Positions 1 to 5,889 of a stretch of 11,974 nucleotides of DNA are shown here, piece after piece. Within the stretch, counting starts at the first letter, position 1. Each line of letters starts with the position of its first letter. Where the stretch lies: contig DMKB01000308.1 of NCBI GenBank assembly GCA_003454665.1, positions 1 to 11,974 on the forward strand. Reading direction: 5' to 3'. The notes below the pieces were generated by a model. That model ran no database searches. It was not told where the DNA came from and saw nothing but the letters and a program-made list of their open reading frames with translations. This stretch comes from Nitrospiraceae bacterium (GTDB taxonomy: Bacteria; Nitrospirota; UBA9217). Made by a program: the position numbers and the translations under genes.

Positions 1-49
1 GGGGTCACCCATTAAAAGGCACCGTCAAGAGAAAAAACATCCCCTAAGG

Positions 50-70
50 TGAGAAACGGAACGTTTCTCA
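50..70. repeat. Perfect 9-bp palindrome with GAA loop
   Basis: TGAGAAACG, loop GAA, then CGTTTCTCA: nine perfect base pairs closed by a three-base loop. Its shape (T...NNN...A with a 3-nt loop) is like the GC-rich palindromes at 204, 547 and 675, but the stem sequence differs and no CCA follows. No T-run follows either, so it is not an obvious terminator. It could be an unrelated hairpin. Confidence 0.5.
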
Positions 71-203
71 TCGAGTATTTATCCGTTATCATCATCTTTA
101 CCATTGCCGTAGTTTCATTCAGTTTAGGCGTCAGTTCTTCACTGCACCAGTCACCCATCAGGATTAAGGTCCCGCTGGTGGTACATGATATCCAGCAGCC
201 CTT

Positions 204-223
204 TCCCCGCGAAGCGGGGACCA
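204..223 (+). repeat. REP-like palindrome, copy A
   Basis: The sequence is TCCCCGC-GAA-GCGGGGA followed by CCA: a perfect 7-bp stem with a 3-nt loop. The architecture and 3' CCA match the two copies at 547 and 675, which have TCCCGCC stems. All three are in the same orientation. Proximity to a REP-associated transposase remnant suggests a REP/mobile palindrome family; the assignment rests on shape and context. Confidence 0.6.
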
Positions 224-546
224 GAAAATCTTCGGTACCATGCCGTGTCCAAATGGTTGTCACAGATATCGTGGTTATAAACCAGCCCTTACATGGCTCA
301 CGACATGGGCAGTAAAGATCCTGATAACGTTATAATGGGAAGGAATCCATGGGGTCAGGTCTACTTTCTTGCCATTGCGGCCTGATTGTGCTATGGTCAC
401 TCCATGGCCCGCCCTTTGCGCATCGAATACCCCGGCGCTGTCTACCACATAACGAGCCGCGGGAATGAAAAGAAGGCCGTCTTCAAGGACGACCAGGACC
501 GGATTAATTTCCTGAATACTCTTCAGCACGTCAATAAACGCTATCA

Positions 547-567
547 TCCCGCCGCAGGCGGGACCAT
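547..567 (+). repeat. REP-like palindrome, copy B, inside the transposase remnant
   Basis: TCCCGCC-GCA-GGCGGGA followed by CCAT. It is a perfect 7-bp stem with a 3-nt loop. It sits between the conserved codons for ...RYH and HAYCLM, and the 17 bases between the two CAT codons change the reading frame by +2. In intact relatives I expect about three codons here (W-x-C type), so the palindrome appears to replace native bases and not simply to be added; this is from memory of the family. Confidence 0.75.
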
Positions 568-674
568 GCCTACTGCCTCATGGACAACCACTACCATCTG
601 CTCATCGAGACCCCTGACGGCAATCTCTCCATCGGAACGCGGCAGTTAAACGGCGTTTATACTCAGCGCTTCAA

Positions 675-695
675 TCCCGCCTAAGGCGGGACCAT
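675..695 (+). repeat. REP-like palindrome, copy C, inside the transposase remnant
   Basis: TCCCGCC-TAA-GGCGGGA followed by CCAT. Apart from the loop it is identical to copy B. It lies between the codons for ...QRFN and HLFQGRY, again with exactly 17 bases between the flanking codons, and it introduces both an in-frame TAA and a second +2 frameshift. Intact relatives usually have about seven basic codons here, so native sequence also seems to be missing at this site. Confidence 0.75.
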
Positions 696-807
696 TTATT
701 TCAGGGCCGGTACAAGGCCGTACTCATCTAGCCTGCTGTTCAGAGCTGAATTTCCTCTTTATCCATGCCGTTTCCCTTTTCTTTCAGCCCCAATCCTTTG
801 TTTTTAG

Positions 808-836
808 TTGACTTTTCCTGGCCATGCGGCTAATAT
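808..836 (+). promoter_or_regulatory. Sigma70-type promoter for the exported FG-GAP protein
   Basis: TTGACT (808-813), a 17-base spacer, then TAATAT (831-836). Both boxes are close to consensus and the spacing is optimal. Transcription would begin near 843, giving a leader of about 75 bases before the start at 918. No operator-like repeat is seen beside it. Confidence 0.6.
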
Positions 837-917
837 TCTGAGTATTCCAAAGGGCACATTTTTTCCGAGTATGTCGCCGAAAAAGCATATTCTGTTTTTT
901 ATCCCCCCCCAGGAGAA

Positions 918-2654
918 ATGGTGAAGCGATATTTGATACTGGTGTTGTTCGTCCTTGTCTCGTTGCCCGGCGCAGTTGCTGCCGGGAAATCGTCCGGGAA
1001 AGAGGATTTTCGCTCGATTGATGAGCTTGCTGCTGCGATTATTGCGTACTTTCCCCGCCTCGGCGGAGAGGTCGCCGCGGTGCAGGGCCGGGAGGTGACG
1101 ATCACCCTCGGAAAGAAGAGCGGGATTAAGCCCGGCATGATCCTGACGCTCTGGAGAGAAGGAAAAGAAATAATCCATCCCGTTACCCGGGCCGCGATCG
1201 GCAGGGAGGAAGACGAAGTCGGCAGTGCGGCGGTCGTCACGGTCGGCGCAGACGCATCCACTGCCGTGATCAGGAAGCAGATCAGGAAGCCGGTGAAGGG
1301 AGACCGGGCGAGGACGTGCCAGAGCAAGGTTACGCTGGCCATCCTTCAGTTTCCTGACGACCGCAGGGGGATAGCGGAGGAACTTGCGGACCCACTGGAC
1401 GGGTGCGGCCGGTTTACGGTTCTGGACAGTAAAAAAGCCGAGTCCTTTCTCGAGGGCAAGAACCAGAGAGACAGCGCCCTGATCAGGGAGATGAGCCGAC
1501 GTTTCGGCCTCGATGCCGTAGTGGTCGTGGGCAACGGACCGCCCAAGGACAGCTCTCTCGTGACGGTAACGCTGTTCCACGCCGAAGACGGCAGTGAGCT
1601 TGCCTCGCTCACGGGCAGGATACGCCGTGAATCCGGGGCTGCGACGTTGGGCGAGATCAAACCGTTCTTCATGCCCCTCACGGAAGGCGGAGCCGGCACG
1701 CCGGTGCTGCCGATTGACGCCCGTTTTTTTGTGTCCGCTGATCTGGACAGAGACGGAACGGCTGAACATGTTTTTTCCGACGGTTCACGGCTTTACATCT
1801 ATCATGAAAATACTACCGGCTGGCGCGAGATTTGGACGGAGCCCGCGGCGTGGGCAAAGAAGGGTACGAAGCATCTCTACCTCGACGCATCGGACATCAA
1901 CGGCAACGGCAAGCCCGAGGTATTCGTAACGGCCAGACAGGGCGGCATTGTTACCTCCATGGTCCTTGAGATGCGTAACGGGAACTATCGGCGCATCGCC
2001 GAAGTGCCGGGCTTTCTCCGGGTCATCGACTATCCGGGCCGGGGTCCGGTTCTGATCGGCCAGGATTTTGCCCCCAAGCTGTTTTTTACCGGGGCGCCGA
2101 AGGAATACGCATGGTCGGGCAACAAGTACGCTGCCGGCCCGGACGTAAATCTGCCGAAGGGTGTCACCCTGTACGGATTCGTGTTCGCTGAGGTGGGTGA
2201 GTCCCGGCCGGTCCTGATCGCCTTTGATGCATCAGACCGCGTGCAGGCCTATTCAGGGGATTCCCTGATCTGGAAGAGCGAGGCCCAGTATCCCGGCTCG
2301 TACGGAGGAGGCAGGGAAGCCAGGATCAAAGGGAGGATACTGGCCTTCGACAGCGACGGAGACGGGCGGGATGAGATCATCCTGCCGAGGAATGAAGAAG
2401 ACTCTTTTTTGGGCGGTGACAGGGCGTCAGAGCTTCACTGCATGCGATGGACCGGTAAGCGGTTCGAACCGAAAGGGAACAGGGTGGACATTCCCGGCGC
2501 TGCGCTGGATATTCGTGCAAACGGCGAAAAACAGGTAGACATGCGCATCCGGGCGCTCCTGAAATTTCCCGGGGGTTTGTTCAAAAAAGACAAGACAAGA
2601 ATAGCTTTTTTCCCGGGGACGTGTAGTCAGGAGACAGGAGACAGTAAACAGTAG
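918..2654 (+). CDS. Exported FG-GAP/VCBS-repeat protein with FlgT/CsgG-like N-terminal region
   Basis: The 578-aa product begins with a signal peptide (KR, hydrophobic LILVLFVLVSLPGAVA, likely cleaved after VAA near residue 22) and is probably periplasmic or surface-located. Residues about 50-115 (EVTITLGKKSGIKPGMILTL and following) resemble the C-terminal beta domain of FlgT-type proteins. Residues about 135-240 (ILQFPDD, RFTVLD, RFGLDAVVVV) resemble the TolB-N/CsgG-like fold that senses or binds in the periplasm. From about 270 on come FG-GAP/VCBS motifs with aspartate-rich calcium loops: DLDRDGTAE, DINGNGKPE, DSDGDGRDE, suggesting a beta-propeller. AGGAG (911-915) lies only 2 bases before ATG 918; GTG 921 would have better spacing, so the start may be one codon later. 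The last ten codons and the TAG stop lie in the 7-bp repeat array, so the C-terminus (CSQETGDSKQ) is repeat-derived. Function unknown; domain calls are by eye. Confidence 0.85.
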   Translation: MVKRYLILVLFVLVSLPGAVAAGKSSGKEDFRSIDELAAAIIAYFPRLGGEVAAVQGREVTITLGKKSGIKPGMILTLWREGKEIIHPVTRAAIGREEDEVGSAAVVTVGADASTAVIRKQIRKPVKGDRARTCQSKVTLAILQFPDDRRGIAEELADPLDGCGRFTVLDSKKAESFLEGKNQRDSALIREMSRRFGLDAVVVVGNGPPKDSSLVTVTLFHAEDGSELASLTGRIRRESGAATLGEIKPFFMPLTEGGAGTPVLPIDARFFVSADLDRDGTAEHVFSDGSRLYIYHENTTGWREIWTEPAAWAKKGTKHLYLDASDINGNGKPEVFVTARQGGIVTSMVLEMRNGNYRRIAEVPGFLRVIDYPGRGPVLIGQDFAPKLFFTGAPKEYAWSGNKYAAGPDVNLPKGVTLYGFVFAEVGESRPVLIAFDASDRVQAYSGDSLIWKSEAQYPGSYGGGREARIKGRILAFDSDGDGRDEIILPRNEEDSFLGGDRASELHCMRWTGKRFEPKGNRVDIPGAALDIRANGEKQVDMRIRALLKFPGGLFKKDKTRIAFFPGTCSQETGDSKQ

Positions 2655-2834
2655 ACAGTAGGCAGGAAACAGAAATCAGAATACAGACAAGAGACGACAG
2701 ACAACAGATGACAGACTAGAGACAACAGACATGAGACAGAAAGCAGGAGTCAGGAGCCAGGAGTCAGAATACAGATTACAGACGTGAGACAACAGAAGAC
2801 TGACGAGAGAAAACAGACAACAGACAACAGACAA
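2628..2834 (+). repeat. Degenerate heptanucleotide tandem array
   Basis: Read in blocks of seven from 2628, nearly every unit contains CAG or a close variant: CAGGAGA, CAGGAGA, CAGTAAA, CAGTAGA, CAGTAGG and so on. After about 15 units the CAG moves from the front to the back of the block (GAGACAG, AAAGCAG, GAGTCAG, GAGCCAG), yet the 7-base phase holds for about 30 units. Three identical CAGACAA units close it (2814-2834). The array supplies the stop of the preceding gene (TAG 2652-2654). This is a spacer-type repeat like the heptameric STRR repeats known from cyanobacteria. Unit identity and phase were read by eye. Confidence 0.85.
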
Positions 2835-2864
2835 AAGACCACAGCAGGCTGTGATCAGCAATCT

Positions 2865-2920
2865 GGCATCTGGAATCCGGCATCAGGTATCAGGTATCAG
2901 GTATCGGGTATCAGGCATCA
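2865..2920 (+). repeat. Second heptamer block, GGTATCA type
   Basis: Eight consecutive 7-base units: GGCATCT, GGAATCC, GGCATCA, GGTATCA, GGTATCA, GGTATCG, GGTATCA, GGCATCA. The unit differs from the CAG-type array immediately upstream, from which it is separated by about 30 bases of less regular sequence. Together they form a roughly 290-base low-complexity barrier between the FG-GAP gene and uppS. No gene is supported within it, although the uppS frame happens to stay open back to 2784. Confidence 0.85.
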
Positions 2921-2987
2921 GAAAAAGTTTTTTACCCTGTCTGATTTTTTACCTTCTTTATGGTTTATTGAGCGGAATTCACGGAGA

Positions 2988-3746
2988 ATGAAAAAGATCA
3001 ACCTTACTCTCAGGGAGATGCGCGCGAAAGTGGACACTGCCGCCCTGCCGAAGCATATTGCCATTATCATGGATGGAAACGGCAGGTGGGCCCGGCGGAG
3101 AGGACTGCCCAGGATAGCCGGCCATAAGAAAGGCGCCGATGCGGTCCACCGTACATCGGAGCACTGCCGGCATCTGGGTATTTCCGTTCTCACCCTCTAT
3201 GCATTTTCAGATGAAAACTGGGGAAGGCCGAGAGATGAGGTGGCATTCCTCATGGGTATGCTCGAGAATTATCTCAGCGCCGAAATCGAGACGATGAAAA
3301 AAAACGGCGTTGCCTTTCGCACCATCGGCAGGACAGAGAAGCTTCCTCCGTCGGTCCAGGCACTCATCGGCAAGGCCGTTGATGAGACTGCCGGGAATAC
3401 CGGGATGGTCCTGAATCTCGCCCTTTCCTACGGCGGCAGGGGGGAGATTGTCGAGGCCATCAAGAGGATGTACGCATCAAACGGCGCTGCAGCATCCATC
3501 AGCGAGGAGTCGTTCATGAGCTACCTTGATACCGCCGACCTGCCCGATCCCGATCTCATTATACGCACGAGCGGCGAGCGGCGCATCAGCAACTTTCTCC
3601 TGTGGCAGTCGGCATACGCAGAACTCTATTTTACCGACACCCTCTGGCCGGATTTTCAGGAAAAAGACCTCCTGAGAGCTATCCTGGATTTTCAGGGGCG
3701 GGAACGCCGGTACGGTCTTACGAAGGAGCAGCTTGTCAAGGATTGA
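2988..3746 (+). CDS. uppS: Undecaprenyl diphosphate synthase (cis-prenyltransferase)
   Basis: The enzyme condenses farnesyl diphosphate with isopentenyl diphosphate in cis to make the C55 carrier lipid for peptidoglycan and O-antigen, in the cytoplasm and at the inner membrane. The signature HIAIIMDGNGRWA lies at about residues 23-35, with the catalytic Asp at about 29. LTLYAFSDENWGRP, LNLALSYGGRGEI and the C-terminal RTSGERRISNFLLWQ motif with LWPDF are all present. From ATG 2988 it has 252 aa, normal for the family. The start is uncertain: GGAG lies almost against ATG 2988, and ATG 3018 (also with GGAG directly before it) would leave only ten residues before the conserved core. The frame is open further upstream, but that part is repeat-encoded. 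It is the first gene of the core operon; cdsA follows 59 bases later. I see no convincing promoter of its own at 2921-2987, a short AT-rich stretch. Confidence 0.95.
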   Translation: MKKINLTLREMRAKVDTAALPKHIAIIMDGNGRWARRRGLPRIAGHKKGADAVHRTSEHCRHLGISVLTLYAFSDENWGRPRDEVAFLMGMLENYLSAEIETMKKNGVAFRTIGRTEKLPPSVQALIGKAVDETAGNTGMVLNLALSYGGRGEIVEAIKRMYASNGAAASISEESFMSYLDTADLPDPDLIIRTSGERRISNFLLWQSAYAELYFTDTLWPDFQEKDLLRAILDFQGRERRYGLTKEQLVKD

Positions 3747-3805
3747 ATTCATCAACGGGCCCTGTTTTCGTTCGAGGGTTCATGCAACACGAAGGGAGGA
3801 GCTGG

Positions 3806-4609
3806 ATGCTTGCTAAACGGATACTGAGCAGTCTCGTATTGATTCCTATTCTTTATATCATCGTATGGCACCTGCCACCTGGTTATTTCGTGATTCTGGC
3901 GATGATCGCCACCGGCATCAGCCAGTTTGAATTTTACCGAATGTCTCTGGTGCGGGGGCTCAGGCCGCTGGCGATCACCGGGATTGTATTAGGCATCCTG
4001 CTCGTGCTCAATTTTGCCCGGCCCATTTTCCCGGAGTTGGGAATCGGCTTCGTTATTACGTTTGCCTTGCTCGCCATTATGCTCGTGCGACTATTCTCGC
4101 CGCGAACCGTGGAAGGATCGCTCGAGGAAATATCCATAACGTTTTTCGGGCTCTTCTACGTGGCCCTTCTGTTCGGTTTTCAAGTGGCGATCCGCTTAGA
4201 AATAATGGACGGGAAGCAGTGGCTCTTCTTCATGTATCTCGTGATCTGGGCGTCCGACGCCGGCGCGTATTTTGTCGGGAACGCCATAGGCAGGCACCGG
4301 CTTTACGAGAAGATCAGCCCGAAGAAAAGCATGGAAGGGCTGGCCGGCGGCATGCTCGCCGCCGTTGGGGCGGCGTTCCTGTGCAGGGCATGGTTTATTC
4401 CCTCTGTCGGTATACAGGAGGCTGTGGCGCTCGGGGTCCTTCTTACGGTCTCCGGTGTGGCCGGTGATCTGGTGGAGTCCCTGTTCAAGCGCGGCGTGGG
4501 GATCAAGGATGTGAGCAACCTCATTCCGGGGCATGGCGGTTTACTTGACCGGCTGGACAGCATGCTGTTCAGCGCGCCGGTACTGTTTTACTATCTTGTT
4601 TTGCGATAA
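3806..4609 (+). CDS. cdsA: Phosphatidate cytidylyltransferase (CDP-diglyceride synthase)
   Basis: This integral inner-membrane enzyme makes CDP-diacylglycerol from phosphatidic acid and CTP, the branch point for phosphatidylglycerol and phosphatidylethanolamine. The protein is 267 aa, hydrophobic throughout with several membrane segments. The family signature is clear: SDAGAYFVGN (S150, D151), KISPKKSMEG, GDLVESLFKR, then IKDVSNLIPGHGG and LDRLDS near residues 232-252, with the metal-binding aspartates in place. The start at ATG 3806 is set by a strong Shine-Dalgarno, AGGGAGGA at 3793-3800, five bases upstream; the frame is open earlier but overlaps uppS out of frame. dxr begins 31 bases after its stop, consistent with one transcript. 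Confidence 0.95.
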   Translation: MLAKRILSSLVLIPILYIIVWHLPPGYFVILAMIATGISQFEFYRMSLVRGLRPLAITGIVLGILLVLNFARPIFPELGIGFVITFALLAIMLVRLFSPRTVEGSLEEISITFFGLFYVALLFGFQVAIRLEIMDGKQWLFFMYLVIWASDAGAYFVGNAIGRHRLYEKISPKKSMEGLAGGMLAAVGAAFLCRAWFIPSVGIQEAVALGVLLTVSGVAGDLVESLFKRGVGIKDVSNLIPGHGGLLDRLDSMLFSAPVLFYYLVLR

Positions 4610-4640
4610 GGCGAAGAATGTGATTGTGGAGTCCGCGACA

Positions 4641-5810
4641 GTGAAGAATCTTACCATACTGGGGTCCACGGGATCGATCGGGCAGTCAACGCTTGCGGTG
4701 GTCGAGCGTTTCCCCGACCGGTTCAGGGTCGTCGGTCTTGCCGCCGGCAGGAACAGCGAGCTTCTCGAGAAACAGATCCGGCAGTTCAGGCCAACAGTGG
4801 CCGCTCTTCTCGGGGAGAAGGCAGCAGAGGACCTCCGCAAAACGTGCCGCGATATTCCCGTGCGTATCTTCTCCGGTGTTGAGGGGATGATCGAAGTGGC
4901 GGCCGTGGCTGAAGCGGATATGACGGTTTCGGCTGTTGTGGGCACTGCAGGGCTTGTGCCGACGATGGCCGCCATCCAGGCCGGTAAGGACATTGCGCTG
5001 GCCAACAAAGAAGTACTCGTTGCCGCGGGCGAGATCGTCATGGACGAGTGCCGTGCCAGGGGGGTGAAGGTCTTCCCCGTTGACAGCGAACACAGCGCGA
5101 TATTCCAGTGCCTCCATGCCGGTTCCGACAATGAAGTCAGGCGGTTGTTCCTGACCGCATCAGGAGGGCCGTTCCGGGCCTATGCGAAAAAAGACCTTGA
5201 AACGGTGACTACGGCGCAGGCCCTCAAGCACCCGAACTGGAGCATGGGGAAAAAAATCACCATCGATTCGGCCACGCTCATGAACAAGGGCCTGGAAGTG
5301 ATCGAAGCGCGCTGGCTCTTCGGCATTCCGCCGGAGCGGATCAGCGTTCTGGTTCATTCCCAGAGCATCGTGCACTCCATGGTAGAGTATAACGACGGCG
5401 CGGTCATTGCCCAGCTCGGGGCGCCAGACATGAAGGGGCCGATCGCCTATGCCCTCGCCTATCCCGAACGGCTCGACGGAGTTTCGCCGACCCTTGACCT
5501 TGCCACTGTGGGGTCGCTTACCTTCGAGGAGCCGGACCGGGAACGCTTCCCCTGCCTGGCCTATTCCTACGACGCGCTCCGGGCGGGAGGGAGCATGCCC
5601 GCTGTGCTCTCGGCGGCCAATGAAGTGGCGGTCAAGTATTTTCTGCAGGAGAAGATCGGCTTCACCGATATCGCCCGCGTGATCCGGTCGACGATGGACG
5701 CCCACACGCCGTCGCCGGTGAAGACCGTGGAAGACGCCCTCAAGGCGGACCTCTGGGCCCGGCGCGAGGCAGAGGGAATTATTGCCGGGCTCCAGGTCGC
5801 CGGCAAATAA
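4641..5810 (+). CDS. dxr: 1-deoxy-D-xylulose 5-phosphate reductoisomerase
   Basis: It carries out the first committed step of the MEP isoprenoid pathway: DXP to 2-C-methyl-D-erythritol 4-phosphate with NADPH and a divalent metal, in the cytosol. The NADPH site GSTGSIGQST starts at residue 8. ALANKEVLVAAGE, VDSEHSAIFQCL (metal ligands D148 and E150), LTASGGPFR, LKHPNWSMGKKITIDSAT and MNKGLEVIEA (metal ligand E219) are all intact. The length of 389 aa is normal. I chose GTG 4641 (reading MKNLTILG) because family members begin right at this strand and GGAG lies at 4628-4631. GTG 4620 and GTG 4626 are in-frame alternatives that would add 5 to 7 residues. It sits with ispG, another MEP enzyme, in the same run. 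Confidence 0.96.
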   Translation: MKNLTILGSTGSIGQSTLAVVERFPDRFRVVGLAAGRNSELLEKQIRQFRPTVAALLGEKAAEDLRKTCRDIPVRIFSGVEGMIEVAAVAEADMTVSAVVGTAGLVPTMAAIQAGKDIALANKEVLVAAGEIVMDECRARGVKVFPVDSEHSAIFQCLHAGSDNEVRRLFLTASGGPFRAYAKKDLETVTTAQALKHPNWSMGKKITIDSATLMNKGLEVIEARWLFGIPPERISVLVHSQSIVHSMVEYNDGAVIAQLGAPDMKGPIAYALAYPERLDGVSPTLDLATVGSLTFEEPDRERFPCLAYSYDALRAGGSMPAVLSAANEVAVKYFLQEKIGFTDIARVIRSTMDAHTPSPVKTVEDALKADLWARREAEGIIAGLQVAGK

Positions 5811-5889
5811 GGATAACACCAGGCAACCGTAAGCGTTTGACTGTGCTACCCATGCATGGTTCCATACTGTACTGTGAAGAGGTGAATGA

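Larger units (their letters stand above)
1..385. other. Unassigned accessory stretch upstream of the transposase remnant
   Basis: I recognise no gene here. The longest frames are an 83-codon minus-strand frame (263 to 12, GTG start) and an 88-codon plus-strand frame (49-315). They overlap each other, neither has a clear ribosome binding site, and neither resembles a family I know. A third minus-strand frame reads in a protein-like way for about 45 codons across the palindrome at 204-220 before a stop, so decayed coding sequence is possible. The stretch is visibly more AT-rich than the core operon. It contains two short palindromes (50-70 and 204-220). The string GGGGTCA occurs at position 1 and again near 351; the second copy begins the block leading into the transposase remnant and may be part of its conserved flank (inference from memory of such elements). 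Confidence 0.5.
404..738 (+). pseudogene. Broken REP-associated tyrosine transposase (RAYT, IS200-like)
   Basis: The start reads MARPLRIEYPGAVYHITSRG, typical of RAYT/TnpA_REP proteins, which are Y1 HUH nucleases linked to REP palindromes. The frame then breaks twice. Segment 1 (404-547) ends in NKRYH. Segment 2 (565-675, frame shifted by +2) carries HAYCLMDNHYHLLIETP, including the HUH motif (HYH), and ends in YTQRFN. Segment 3 (693-735, shifted by a further +2) reads HLFQGRYKAVLI and meets a TAG at 736-738. A 17-base palindrome lies exactly between each pair of segments. The C-terminal half, which normally follows with the helix expected to carry the catalytic tyrosine, is missing. Only about 105 codons remain of a family usually well over 200 aa. 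The block at about 351-403 looks like the conserved upstream flank of such elements. It should be inactive. Confidence 0.85.

Noticed and set aside
49..315. Plus-strand frame with a hydrophobic stretch resembling a membrane helix
   Set aside because: No ribosome site or recognisable family, and it overlaps a comparable minus-strand frame. The hydrophobic run may be only the complement of ordinary sequence in decayed DNA.
1053..1066. CCGCC-TC-GGCGG inside the FG-GAP gene as another REP-like palindrome
   Set aside because: The stem is only five pairs with a two-base loop, lacks the CCA tail, and is in continuous, undisturbed coding sequence.
804..1769. Long minus-strand open frame (321 codons) opposite the exported protein gene
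   Set aside because: It lies opposite a gene with a signal peptide, clear domain motifs, a promoter and a ribosome site. Its translation is Arg/Pro/His-rich low-quality sequence with no motif. GC-rich coding DNA commonly gives such shadows.
2628..2920. CRISPR array
   Set aside because: The period is seven bases with no conserved repeat of 23-40 bases and no unique spacers, and no cas gene is nearby.
2784..2987. N-terminal extension of uppS into the heptamer arrays
   Set aside because: The added residues are repeat-encoded and low-complexity, no Shine-Dalgarno fits a start there, and the enzyme is full length from 2988.
3602..3805. Upstream extension of cdsA overlapping uppS
   Set aside because: The strong AGGGAGGA five bases before ATG 3806 fixes the start, and the extra residues come from the other frame of uppS.
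4533..4640. Upstream extension of dxr overlapping the end of cdsA
   Set aside because: The conserved NADPH-binding strand starts right after GTG 4641, and the upstream residues are the shifted frame of the cdsA C-terminus.
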